In this document: positions 44,035 to 53,359 of the stretch, one piece after another | Numbering within the stretch: position 1 is the first letter of the stretch | Layout of the letters: the number at the start of each line of letters is the position of its first letter | Assembly: GCA_964438605.1 (NCBI GenBank) | Contig: CAYTKT010000002.1 | Coordinates: 27,564 to 91,563, forward strand | Length of the DNA stretch: 64,000 nucleotides | Reading direction: 5' to 3' | DNA from: Alangreenwoodia sp964438605 | Lineage (GTDB): Bacteria > Bacillota > Clostridia > Peptostreptococcales > Anaerovoracaceae | Notes under the pieces: model-generated | The model's database searches: none | What the model saw: only the letters and a program-made list of their open reading frames with translations | Told to the model about the DNA's origin: nothing | Position numbers and translations under genes: made by a program

Positions 44035-44220
44035 AAAAATACCTTCCTTTCTAAATATAAGTTCTGATTTTCATAATTCTTTCCAGCAGATATATTCAAG
44101 CACATTTGATATAAGTCGCACTTGTTTATAGCAAAAACAATTTTTTTACTCTACCTAAATCCGCGATTCATACAATCTGTTCCCCTCCGAAAAAAACAGG
44201 AAATTTCCTGCCGGAAAAGT

Positions 44221-47200
44221 TTAAAACATCGCAAACAAACTCAACTGGTCCGACTCCGGAATTCCATCCAAAACGCCATGCTTCCTCAGCGTCTCAATAT
44301 TGCTGGAATTCACCGACGTTCTGCTGCTCAAATCTTCAATCGAACTGAACGGCTGCTTTTCAAACTCCCGCTTCAGGCTGATGGCCGCCGCCTCTCCCAT
44401 GCCTTCCAGCGCACGGAAAGGCAGCCTGATCTTCCCGTCTTCCACACCAAAACGCAAGGCATCCGACTTACCCAAACGCGCCGGCAGAAATTCAATGCCT
44501 CTGGCGTACATTTCATAAGACACCTCATAAACGAGATATTCATCCTTGTCTTTATTTGATGCATCATCGCCCATCCGCCGGATCTGCTCCATTCTGTCAA
44601 GCACCGCCGTAAGACCGCCGAGATTAACGTCCGCATTAAACGCGTCGATCTTTGTCGTATAATGAACGGCATAAAACGCTTCCGGATAATAGACCTTAAA
44701 ATAAGCAATCCTGTAAGACATCATAACATATGCCACCGCATGAGCCTTCGGGAACATATATTTTATCCGCTTGCATGACTCGATATACCAGTCGGGCACG
44801 TGATTCTCGATCATCAGATTTTCCTGTTCTCCAGTAATGCCTTTGCCCTTTCTGACGCGCTCCATAATCATAAAAGAATCCTGCGCCGGCACGCCCTTTG
44901 AAATCAGATAATTCATAATGTCATCACGCGTCGCAATCGCGTCGTCCATCGTCGCCTGACCGCTTTTGATAAACTCCTGCGCGTTGTTGAGCCAGACGTC
45001 CGTGCCATGGGAAAAGCCCGCAATCCGCACGAGATCCGCAAACTTTTTGGGCTGCGTATCATCAAGCATCTGACGTGTAAAACTCGTTCCGAATTCCGGA
45101 ATCCCAAACGTGCCGTGGCGCTGCTGATAATCGTCAATCTTAATATCCAGCGTGTCGGTTCCAAGAAAAATCGCATTGACTCGCTCATCCCTCAGAGGAA
45201 TATCGTCAGGAGCAACGCCCGTAATATCCTGAAGCATCCGGATCATCGACGGAACATCGTGGCCGAGAATATCAAGCTTCAGCAGATTTTTCTCGATTTT
45301 GTGGTAATCAAAATGAGTCGTAATACTGTCCTTGATGGCGCCTTCCGCCGGATGCATGACAGGACAGAACTCGTAAATCTCCCTGCCTTTCGGCACGACG
45401 ACCATACCGCCCGGATGCTGTCCCGTCGTCTTCCTGACGCCAGTGCAGCCGAGCGCAAGCCGCTCCATTTCACACTTATTGGCCACTCGGCCCCGCTCCT
45501 CAAGATATTTTCTGACATAGACAAGAGCTGTCTTATCCTTAATCGTACTGATCGTTCCGGCCCGGAACACGTTTTCCGCGCCGAAAATCTCCTCCACAAA
45601 TTTATGAGCCACCGGCTGATATTCACCGGCAAAATTCAAATCAATATCAGGCTCCTTGTCGCCCTGAAATCCAAGAAAAACTTCAAATGGAATATTATGG
45701 CCTTCTTTTTTATACGGTGTGCCGCAAACCGGACAGTTTTTATCGGGCAGGTCGACGCCGCAGTCCGAATCAAATTCTTTCGGAAATTCGCTGTGCTTAC
45801 AGTCGGGATTCGTACAAATATAGTGAGGCGGCAGAGGATTTACCTCGGTAATTCCGTCCATCGTCGCTGCAAAAGAAGACCCCACAGACCCTCTGGATCC
45901 GACGAGATAACCGTCGGACAACGACTTTTGAACCAGCAGCTCGGCCGCCACGTACATAACAGCGTATCCGTTGCCAATAATCGACGTCAGTTCCCGTTCA
46001 AGCCGCTTTTCCACAATTTCAGGAAGCGGGTCGCCGTAAATCTCGTGTGCCTTATTATAACAGCGCGTCCTTAAGCGTTCCTCCGAGCCTTCAATCTTTG
46101 GCGGACACTTTTCATCGGAAATCGGCTTTACGTCATCGTCTATCATATCGGCAATCAGCTGCGGGTCATCGATTACAACCTTTTGGGCATCTTCCGGTCC
46201 GAGATAGGAAAACTCCTCAAGCAGTTCATCCGTCGTTTTCAGATAAAGACTCGGCTCCTCATCCAGTTCTTTGAAGCCATGGGCCGCCATAATAATATTT
46301 CTGTAGATATAATCTTCCTGATTAAGATAATGAGCGTCACACGTTGCCGCCACCGGCTTGCCCATCTTTTTTCCGATTTCCAGAACTTTCCTGTTTAGAT
46401 TCCTAAGATCATCATCACTGGAAAACATTCCCCTCCGGAGCATAAATCTGTTATTGCAAATCGGCTGAATTTCCAGATAATCATAAAACTCTGCGATCTT
46501 CATCAGTTCTTCGTCCGACCTGCCCTCAATGACCGCACGGAAAAACTCGCCTGCCTCACAGGCCGATCCGATAATCAGCCCTTCCCTGTGTTTTACAATC
46601 TCGGAACGCGGCATTCTCGGCCTTTTATAATGATAATCTATGTAAGAATACGATACCAGCTTATACAGATTTTTGACGCCCGTCTGATTTTTCGCGAGCA
46701 AAATAATATGGCGCGCCGGATTCGTCTTATAATCAAGCGACCCGTCCGGCAGCTTTATATCTTCGACAAGATAACCTTCTATCCCATAAATCACTTTGAT
46801 TCCCTTCGCCTTTGCAACAGCGTCGGGAAACGCCTGGACGACGCCATGATCTGTAACAGCCACAGCCGGATGGCCCCATGCCTTCGCTGTACCGATCAAA
46901 TCGGCTACATCCATAATGCCGTCGATCTGACTCATCTTCGTATGGGCGTGGAGTTCGATATGTTTCCGCTTTGCCGTATCCTGGCGCATTTTTTTCTCCG
47001 CCTTTTCGATATTCTGGGCCATGACGACGTTCATCTTCTCAAAACTGTCGTATTCACACCTTCCCTGAACTCTGATATACGAGCCCGGTTTGATATGCTC
47101 GTCAAAATCAGCCTGTTTTTGAAGCGATACAAACATTTTAACGCAGATGGAGTCTAGATTGTCCGTGACATAAAAAGAAGCAATCGACCTGTTATTTTTC

Positions 47201-48096
47201 GTCGTCCTGGAATCCGTCTTGAAAACGCTGCCTTCTATGATGACGTTATCCGTATCGCGCCGCAGATCGCAAATCTTCATGGATTCGCCGCAAATCGGCT
47301 TTCCGACAATTCTATCGCCTACGACGGGTCCTTCATACCCGCGTTTTCTGAAATTCTGTCCGCCGCCGTTTCCACGCTTCCATCCGTCCTCCGGCCCGCC
47401 GTTTCCTGCGGCGATGCCAAAGCTGCCCTGTCTGTTTCCGAAATTGCCAAAGCCCCCTGCATATCCCGGATTGCCGGAAAAGCCGCCGGCCGCCATTTCC
47501 GTCTCTTTCGCCATCCGGACAGCCTTTCCCGCGCGTTTTGTTTCCTCGTTCATCCGGCGCAGTTCGTTCTCCGTTTGTATCTGCATTGCGTGGAGTTTTT
47601 CTTCATATTCTTCTTCCCTATTCCTGAAGACGAACATCTTGCGTATTCCGAAATCGTGAAGAAACATATCGCTCATCACCGGCGCCGCCACCTCATTGAG
47701 GCCGCGCACCGTCTGCTCGCCCAGCGCAAAAAGAGTGACCTGATCGCCGCTGATGCTGAAGTTGCCCGTATCCGTCGTATGGCGCAGCCTGCCCAGATCG
47801 GACATGGAATCCATCATATGCGGAATATACAGCGAAATCAGTTCCTCCTCGCTGAGAACCGGTTTATCATATCTAAAACGATAAGAAACTCCGGAAATCC
47901 CCTGAAATTCCGTACAAAACGACGACGTAATCCGCGCCAGATCGTCATGAGGAATAACGAAATTCAGCGCGATGTCAAGATTTAGCTTTCGGGCGTCTCT
48001 GATTACAGCGGCGTGCTCCACATTGAGCAGAAATTCACTCCGTTCATGCGGAGCCAGTTTCTTCCACGTAATCTGATTTTCAATAAAATGATTCAT
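44221..48096 (-). CDS. polC: DNA polymerase III PolC, apparently lacking the 3'-5' exonuclease domain
   Basis: 1291 residues against about 1430 for typical PolC. Order: N-terminal domain, a Gly/Asn-rich insert (203-253), OB fold (VIIEGSVFKTDSRTTKNNRSIASFYVTD), PHP domain (IELHAHTKMSQIDG, AVTDHG), then directly TNPARHIILLAKNQTGVKNLYKLVSYSYIDYHYKRPRMPRSEI. In PolC the DEDDh exonuclease (with a VxDVETTGL motif) is inserted between these last two PHP parts; here only about 15 residues (EDIKLPDGSLDYK) lie there. The rest is intact: Zn finger (CTNPDC...CPVC), catalytic PDIDLNF, thumb/fingers, and a C-terminal clamp-binding QLSLF. Polymerase function looks intact but proofreading in cis does not. 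Confidence 0.93.
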   Translation of the reverse strand: MNHFIENQITWKKLAPHERSEFLLNVEHAAVIRDARKLNLDIALNFVIPHDDLARITSSFCTEFQGISGVSYRFRYDKPVLSEEELISLYIPHMMDSMSDLGRLRHTTDTGNFSISGDQVTLFALGEQTVRGLNEVAAPVMSDMFLHDFGIRKMFVFRNREEEYEEKLHAMQIQTENELRRMNEETKRAGKAVRMAKETEMAAGGFSGNPGYAGGFGNFGNRQGSFGIAAGNGGPEDGWKRGNGGGQNFRKRGYEGPVVGDRIVGKPICGESMKICDLRRDTDNVIIEGSVFKTDSRTTKNNRSIASFYVTDNLDSICVKMFVSLQKQADFDEHIKPGSYIRVQGRCEYDSFEKMNVVMAQNIEKAEKKMRQDTAKRKHIELHAHTKMSQIDGIMDVADLIGTAKAWGHPAVAVTDHGVVQAFPDAVAKAKGIKVIYGIEGYLVEDIKLPDGSLDYKTNPARHIILLAKNQTGVKNLYKLVSYSYIDYHYKRPRMPRSEIVKHREGLIIGSACEAGEFFRAVIEGRSDEELMKIAEFYDYLEIQPICNNRFMLRRGMFSSDDDLRNLNRKVLEIGKKMGKPVAATCDAHYLNQEDYIYRNIIMAAHGFKELDEEPSLYLKTTDELLEEFSYLGPEDAQKVVIDDPQLIADMIDDDVKPISDEKCPPKIEGSEERLRTRCYNKAHEIYGDPLPEIVEKRLERELTSIIGNGYAVMYVAAELLVQKSLSDGYLVGSRGSVGSSFAATMDGITEVNPLPPHYICTNPDCKHSEFPKEFDSDCGVDLPDKNCPVCGTPYKKEGHNIPFEVFLGFQGDKEPDIDLNFAGEYQPVAHKFVEEIFGAENVFRAGTISTIKDKTALVYVRKYLEERGRVANKCEMERLALGCTGVRKTTGQHPGGMVVVPKGREIYEFCPVMHPAEGAIKDSITTHFDYHKIEKNLLKLDILGHDVPSMIRMLQDITGVAPDDIPLRDERVNAIFLGTDTLDIKIDDYQQRHGTFGIPEFGTSFTRQMLDDTQPKKFADLVRIAGFSHGTDVWLNNAQEFIKSGQATMDDAIATRDDIMNYLISKGVPAQDSFMIMERVRKGKGITGEQENLMIENHVPDWYIESCKRIKYMFPKAHAVAYVMMSYRIAYFKVYYPEAFYAVHYTTKIDAFNADVNLGGLTAVLDRMEQIRRMGDDASNKDKDEYLVYEVSYEMYARGIEFLPARLGKSDALRFGVEDGKIRLPFRALEGMGEAAAISLKREFEKQPFSSIEDLSSRTSVNSSNIETLRKHGVLDGIPESDQLSLFAMF

Positions 48097-48126
48097 AACG
48101 GCAATCTCTTTCCCTGCAAAATGGCA

Positions 48127-49065
48127 TTATTTTCGCTCGCTCGTATCTTCCGTCAAAATTCCCTTTAAAGAGGACGCCAGGCCAGCCAGTCCCTGGATTT
48201 CCGAAGGAATAATAATCTTCGTTGCCTGTCCGTCGGCAGCCGCTGTGAATGCTTCCAAACTCTTGAGTGAAATGACCTTTTCGTTCGGGTCTGCCTCAAC
48301 GATCATTCGGATGCCGTCAGCTGTAGCCTGCTGAACGAGACGAATCGCTTCCGCTTCGCCCTCCGCCTGCTTGATGGCCGCTTCCCTTGCAGCCTCGGCC
48401 TCAAGAATCGTAGCCTGCTTTGACGCTTCCGCTTCGAGAATCGCCGACTGCTTGTTTCCTTCCGCAATCAAAACGGCCGATTTCTTTTCGCCTTCCGCCT
48501 TGAGAATCGCTTCGCGCCTTTCACGTTCCGCACGCATCTGCTTTTCCATCGCATCCTGAATATCCTGCGGCGGCACAATATTTTTGACTTCCACCCGGTT
48601 AATCTTTATGCCCCAGGCGTCTGTCGCTTCATCGAGGACGATTCTGATCTTCGAATTGATAATTTCGCGGCTCGTCAGCGATTCGTCGAGTTCCAGTTCT
48701 CCGATGATATTTCGCAGCGTCGTCGCCGTCAGATTTTCGATGGCTGCCATCGGATTGGCAACGCCGTAAGTATAGAGCTTGGGATCTGTAATTTGAAAAT
48801 AAATTACAGTATCTATTTCCATCGTAACATTATCCTTCGTAATGACCGGCTGTGGAGGAAAATCAATAACGTGCTCCTTCAGCGACACCTTTTTCGCGAT
48901 TTTATCAATGAGCGGAACCTTAATATGAAGACCCACCTCCCATGTCGTCATATATGCGCCGAGGCGTTCCAGCACATATGCGTCTGCCTGCGGCACAATT
49001 CTGATGTTCGCGGCGACAAGCACTATAATAAGAACCATAATTATAATTGCAAAAACGATAAGCAT
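48127..49065 (-). CDS. SPFH/band-7 membrane protein (QmcA/stomatin-like)
   Basis: 312 residues: an N-terminal transmembrane helix (LIVFAIIIMVLIIVLVAANI), the band-7 domain (IRIVPQADAYVLERLGAYMTTWEVGLHIKVPLIDKI through VEVKNIVPPQDIQDAMEKQM), then an Ala/Glu-rich coiled coil (EAILKAEGEKKSAVLIAEGNKQSAILEAEASK). It organises membrane microdomains and pairs with NfeD, encoded just upstream. It lies 30 bases before polC on the same strand. Confidence 0.93.
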   Translation of the reverse strand: MLIVFAIIIMVLIIVLVAANIRIVPQADAYVLERLGAYMTTWEVGLHIKVPLIDKIAKKVSLKEHVIDFPPQPVITKDNVTMEIDTVIYFQITDPKLYTYGVANPMAAIENLTATTLRNIIGELELDESLTSREIINSKIRIVLDEATDAWGIKINRVEVKNIVPPQDIQDAMEKQMRAERERREAILKAEGEKKSAVLIAEGNKQSAILEAEASKQATILEAEAAREAAIKQAEGEAEAIRLVQQATADGIRMIVEADPNEKVISLKSLEAFTAAADGQATKIIIPSEIQGLAGLASSLKGILTEDTSERK

Positions 49066-49106
49066 ATGACCTTCTCCTTTTTCTCCACCGGTTACGAAAA
49101 CCGTTA

Positions 49107-49589
49107 CTATTTATCGTTATTCGTAACAAATCCCCTTTTTCCTCTGACGACAAGTTTTACCCCTTCAACTGCGACGATCTCCACTTCCTCCCCTTTGCTC
49201 ACGCTGTCGGCGCCGGACGCCAGCACGGCGGTCCACAGCTTATTATCAGCTTTCACCGTCCCTGTTTCATGGATGATCAGATCGCTTTCGGCCACGCCGA
49301 TGCTCCCAATCACCGCCGCAATATTCGTTCTGACAATTTCTCTGTTCAATTTTTGCTTGACAACAGGTTTCGTAAAAACAAGGAGCAGAACTGACACGAC
49401 AAGTCCGGCCGTTATCTGAATCAAAAAGCTGTCTGTCGCTACGGACACAGCCGCCGCAGTTACGGCGCCGCCGGCAAACCAGATTGTAGTAAGGCCCTGG
49501 GTCAATGCCTCAATCACGGCTAAAATGACAGCCACAATCAGCCAAACGGCAAATGCAGGGATTTCCATATTAAAAAAACTATCGTGCAT
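49107..49589 (-). CDS. NfeD-like membrane protein
   Basis: 160 residues: three or four transmembrane helices (FAVWLIVAVILAVIEALTQ, TTIWFAGGAVTAAAVSV, ITAGLVVSVLLLVFT) and a C-terminal OB-fold (AAVIGSIGVAESDLIIHETGTVKADNKLWTAVL through GEEVEIVAVEGVKLVVRG). The short form of NfeD works with SPFH proteins. The upstream small ORF overlaps its start. Confidence 0.9.
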   Translation of the reverse strand: MHDSFFNMEIPAFAVWLIVAVILAVIEALTQGLTTIWFAGGAVTAAAVSVATDSFLIQITAGLVVSVLLLVFTKPVVKQKLNREIVRTNIAAVIGSIGVAESDLIIHETGTVKADNKLWTAVLASGADSVSKGEEVEIVAVEGVKLVVRGKRGFVTNNDK

Positions 49590-49809
49590 ATATTTTTTCC
49601 CCTTTCAAATCATCCAAATCATCTATGTCCGCATCACCGAACTCATCTGCAATGCCAAGATACCGCAGGCCCGCAAAACGCCTGACTTCATTCCGAAAAA
49701 GCCGGCGCACTTTGACCAGAGGATAGATAATTTTTTTACCGATATTGCACGCTCGCTGCCCGTCAGAGCGCTTTTGTCCAAAATCAGTACTCTGACACGA
49801 GCCGGGCAA
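49579..49809 (-). CDS. Possible small basic/acidic protein between ispG and nfeD
   Basis: A frame open from inside the ispG end to an 11-base overlap with nfeD. The last 50 residues look protein-like (KIIYPLVKVRRLFRNEVRRFAGLRYLGIADEFGDADIDDLDDL). Its 3' end encodes the nfeD ribosome binding site, consistent with coupling. The only long-form start is TTG and no good ribosome binding site is seen, so it may be chance. Confidence 0.3.
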   Translation of the reverse strand: MPGSCQSTDFGQKRSDGQRACNIGKKIIYPLVKVRRLFRNEVRRFAGLRYLGIADEFGDADIDDLDDLKGEKIYAR

Positions 49810-50866
49810 CCTCCGAAACGATCAAATCACAAATCCATTCTTCGCCGACAGTTCTGACAACTTGTCCTTTTTTAAAAAAAACGCCTTTTCCTTTGCCGCA
49901 GGCAATGCCAAGATCGGCATCTTTCGCCTCACCCGGCCCGTTGACGGCGCATCCCATGACGGCGATCTTCAGTTTCGGCATCTTCTTTTTTATCATTTCC
50001 ATTTCGAGCTTTCCGAGACGTGTCATAATCCCGTCGGCAATCGACGTCAGGTCCGTTTTGCATCTCGCGCAGGTCGGACACGACACAAAATCAATGCCGC
50101 CGTCAAAACAGCCCGTACATTTCAGGATTTCCCGCGCCACCGGAATCTCTCTGACAGGATCGGCCGTCAAGGATACGCGAATCGTATCACCGATGCCTGC
50201 CAACAACAGCGCTCCAAGCCCTGATGCCGATTTGACAATGCCCGTTGACGGCGTTCCCGACTCTGTAACACCGATATGGAGCGGACAGTCTGTCTGCTCC
50301 GCTATCAAAAGATGTGCCTGATAATTCATAACCACGTCCGATGATTTAAGCGACAAAACGATGTTATCAAAGTCCATGCGGCGTACTATTTCTACGTTTC
50401 GCAGCGCGCTTTCAGCCAACCCTTCGGCCGTCGGTCCCCCGTATTTTTCCAGAATATCCTTTTCAAGCGAACCGGAGTTGACACCGATTCTGATCGGAAC
50501 ATTCTGCGCTTTTGCGGCATCGACCACTGCCTTTACATTTTCTTCCGAACCAATATTTCCGGGATTGATCCTTACTTTGTCGGCCCCGGCATGAATTGCT
50601 GCCACGGCCAGCCGGTAATCAAAATGAATGTCGGCGACAAGGGGCATTTCTGTCTTTTTCCTGATTCTGAAAAATGCATCGACAGCCTCCTGATCAGGCA
50701 CAGAAATGCGGACAATCTGGCAGCCCGCTTCCTCAAGCTCCCTGATCTGACACAGCGTCGCTTCCACGTCATGCGTATCAGTATTCGTCATCGACTGTAT
50801 GACGACGGGTTCTCCGCCGCCAATGGCGACGCCGCCGCAGATGACCTTCTTTGAAATTCTTTTCAC
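49784..50866 (-). CDS. ispG: 4-hydroxy-3-methylbut-2-enyl diphosphate synthase (IspG)
   Basis: The 360-residue iron-sulfur enzyme of the MEP isoprenoid pathway, converting MEcPP to HMBPP. TIM-barrel start (VVIQSMTNTDTHDVEATLCQIRELEEAGCQIVRI), LVADIHFDYRLA, KVRINPGNIG, and C-terminal cluster Cys in CPTCARC and MGCAVNGPGEAKDADLGIA. Start GTG with AGGAGG 5 bases upstream. It follows dxr and rseP in the same run, so two steps of the pathway share the operon. Confidence 0.97.
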   Translation of the reverse strand: MKRISKKVICGGVAIGGGEPVVIQSMTNTDTHDVEATLCQIRELEEAGCQIVRISVPDQEAVDAFFRIRKKTEMPLVADIHFDYRLAVAAIHAGADKVRINPGNIGSEENVKAVVDAAKAQNVPIRIGVNSGSLEKDILEKYGGPTAEGLAESALRNVEIVRRMDFDNIVLSLKSSDVVMNYQAHLLIAEQTDCPLHIGVTESGTPSTGIVKSASGLGALLLAGIGDTIRVSLTADPVREIPVAREILKCTGCFDGGIDFVSCPTCARCKTDLTSIADGIMTRLGKLEMEMIKKKMPKLKIAVMGCAVNGPGEAKDADLGIACGKGKGVFFKKGQVVRTVGEEWICDLIVSEVARLVSEY

Positions 50867-51161
50867 TCAGGCCTCCTGTCATCAATATGGCACTCCAATT
50901 ATCTTAAATATTGCGCAGCACACTCCGCAAACTGTCAGCCATCTGAGGCCGGCAGATTTTCTGTTTTATCATTCCCGCATGATTCCCAGCCGCAAGTGCG
51001 AATCCGAAATTCTGCTCCCGTTTAATCCATCAGTTGATTCATTTGCTGATTTTTATTTTATTGTTTTAATTCATACGGTTCATTGATAATACAAGCAGTT
51101 AATTTTATTATCGGCATTTTCCTTTTTTGTATCATCACAATCCGTTTTTTACGGTCGATAT

Positions 51162-52193
51162 TCAATTTTTCAAAATAAACATATTAAAATCCTTGATCGT
51201 AATAAAAATCATCAATGCAAACAGCAGTATCATTCCGATCAGATGAATCTTTGCTTCCATCTCGTCGCTGATGGCCCTGCCCGTGATCTTGCGAATTACG
51301 ATAAACAAAAGCCTGCCGCCGTCAAGCGCCGGAAACGGCAGAATATTGACGAGAGCCAGATTCAAGCTTAAAAGCGCCAGCAGATAAATCAGATCGAGAA
51401 TTCCCGACTGAGCGCTCTGATCCACAATGTTGACGATGCCGATAGGCCCGACCACGTCAGCCGCACTGCCTTTTCCAGTGGCCAGGTCATAAAGCGCTTC
51501 AATCATCAAGCGTTCCGCGGTCACAGAGCCTCGCACACCCATGGCAAAGCCTTCTATTATATTATGATTCACGTCAAATACGATGCCGATTACCCTGTTG
51601 CCGTTTTCGTCTGTCGTAAGCGGTACCTGCAGTGTCTTTTCACCGTCCGATGATTCGATACCCAGCGTCACACTCTCCGCCGAAGAATCCTTTGCCGCGT
51701 CTGCAAGCAAATCCCGCAGCTCGCCGCCGTCATCAGACGCCTTTCCGTTTACAGATACAATCTTGTCACCCGGCTCAATGCCGGCGCCGTATGCCGGAAG
51801 ATCTTCCGGTACCTCAGCGATTACGGAACTCACAGACGTTCCCGTATACGTAAAAAGTCCGGCCAGCACGATGATTGCCAACAGGAAATTCATGAGGGGT
51901 CCCGCCGCAACGACGAGCGCTCTCGCCCATGCCGGCTTATTATTAAACGCCCGTTCGTCTTCCGACTCCGAATCTTCGCCTTCCATCGACACGTATCCGC
52001 CGATCGGAAAAGCCCTGACGCTATACGTCGTTTCTGACATTTCTTTATGAAAAAGTAGCGGTCCCATCCCGATGGAAAATTCGTTGACCTTGATTCCCAC
52101 CGCCTTCGCCGTAAAAAAATGACCGCATTCATGTATTATAACGAGCACCGCGAAAATCACTAACGCGGCAAGAATGCCGATAATAATATGCAT
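51162..52193 (-). CDS. rseP: RseP-like site-2 intramembrane zinc protease
   Basis: 343 residues. The active site HECGHFFTAKAVGIKVNEFSIGMGP lies in the first membrane helix. A PDZ domain (VPEDLPAYGAGIEPGDKIVSVNGKASDDGGEL) is in the middle, and the third zinc ligand region is NILPFPALDGGRLLFIVIRKITGRAI. It releases membrane-bound anti-sigma factors or signal-peptide remnants. Its start lies 3 bases after the dxr stop, so the two are tightly coupled. Confidence 0.95.
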   Translation of the reverse strand: MHIIIGILAALVIFAVLVIIHECGHFFTAKAVGIKVNEFSIGMGPLLFHKEMSETTYSVRAFPIGGYVSMEGEDSESEDERAFNNKPAWARALVVAAGPLMNFLLAIIVLAGLFTYTGTSVSSVIAEVPEDLPAYGAGIEPGDKIVSVNGKASDDGGELRDLLADAAKDSSAESVTLGIESSDGEKTLQVPLTTDENGNRVIGIVFDVNHNIIEGFAMGVRGSVTAERLMIEALYDLATGKGSAADVVGPIGIVNIVDQSAQSGILDLIYLLALLSLNLALVNILPFPALDGGRLLFIVIRKITGRAISDEMEAKIHLIGMILLFALMIFITIKDFNMFILKN

Positions 52194-52196
52194 CCG

Positions 52197-53348
52197 TCAT
52201 ACCCCCAATATGCGTTCTGCCAGTCTGCGCGATTCCGCGTCAGCCTGAATGATTTCCTCCAGTTTTCCGCCCGCCAAAGGATTATGCTTCTGTATCACCT
52301 CATCAAGGCAGTCGGCAATATCACAAAACGCGATTTTTTTTTCTAAAAATGACTGGACGGCCACTTCATTCGCGCCGTTTAACGCTGTGCAGTATGTGCC
52401 GCCGGCACTGAGCGCGTCATAAGCCAGCCCAAGACAGGGAAACGTCCCGATATCCGGCTCCTCAAATGTCAGTGAACCGATTTCCTTTAAATTAAGCCGT
52501 TTCGCGCTGCTCGGCAGCCGTTTCGGATATTCAAAAGCCAGACTGATGGGAATGGCCATGTCGGGCAGTCCAAGCTGGGCCATCACTGCGCCGTCACAGT
52601 ATTCCACCATAGAATGTATAATACTTTCAGGGTGAACTATTACGTCGATTGCCTGCGCCGGCATATCGAAAAGCCAGCGGGCCTCAATGACCTCAAACCC
52701 TTTATTCATCAGTGTGGCCGAATCAATCGTAATCTTGCTGCCCATTTTCCAGCGCGGATGATTGAGCGCCTGAGCCAGCGTTACAGATTTAAGCTGCTCT
52801 GCCTTCATGCCGTGAAACGGCCCGCCGGAAGCCGTCAGGATAATGCGCGTTGCCTGACGTCTATCATTTCCCTGCAGGCATTGGAAAACGGCACTGTGCT
52901 CACTGTCAACAGGCAGAATGAGAGCTCCCGTTTCCGCCGCCGTTCTCATAATCAGCGAACCACCGGCAACGAGCGTTTCCTTATTTGCCAGAGCTACCGT
53001 CTTTCCCCGCAGTACAGCATTATATGTAGGTTCAAGCCCGGACATTCCTACCAGTGCGTTTAAAACAATATCGCAGTCCGTCTGGGAGGCGACGTAAATA
53101 AGTCCTTCTGTTCCCCAGAGAAACTCTGTTCCACTGTCAGCAAACTGGACGCTCAGTGACCGGGCCGCCTGTTTGTCCGATACGACGGCAAACTCCGGCC
53201 GGAATTCGGCCACCTGACGCTTCAAAAGCTTCGTATTGCTATGGCAGGAAAGAGCACATACCCTGTACTTTTGCGGATTTTCACGGATAATCTGAAGCGC
53301 CTGGGTTCCGATGGAACCGGTGGAGCCCAAAATCGAAATCTTCTTCAT
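52197..53348 (-). CDS. dxr: 1-deoxy-D-xylulose 5-phosphate reductoisomerase
   Basis: About 383 residues, second enzyme of the MEP pathway. NADPH-binding ISILGSTGSIGTQAL, VALANKETLVAGGSLI, metal-site LPVDSEHSAVFQCLQG, SGGPFHGMKAEQL and HPRWKMGSKITIDSATLMNKGFEVIEARWLF. The frame runs 11 codons further upstream, but AGGAGG lies before the ATG at 53348. That ribosome binding site borders the first unit of the 235-bp repeat array, so dxr is translated right at the array edge. Confidence 0.97.
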   Translation of the reverse strand: MKKISILGSTGSIGTQALQIIRENPQKYRVCALSCHSNTKLLKRQVAEFRPEFAVVSDKQAARSLSVQFADSGTEFLWGTEGLIYVASQTDCDIVLNALVGMSGLEPTYNAVLRGKTVALANKETLVAGGSLIMRTAAETGALILPVDSEHSAVFQCLQGNDRRQATRIILTASGGPFHGMKAEQLKSVTLAQALNHPRWKMGSKITIDSATLMNKGFEVIEARWLFDMPAQAIDVIVHPESIIHSMVEYCDGAVMAQLGLPDMAIPISLAFEYPKRLPSSAKRLNLKEIGSLTFEEPDIGTFPCLGLAYDALSAGGTYCTALNGANEVAVQSFLEKKIAFCDIADCLDEVIQKHNPLAGGKLEEIIQADAESRRLAERILGV

Positions 53349-53359
53349 ATATGCCTCCT

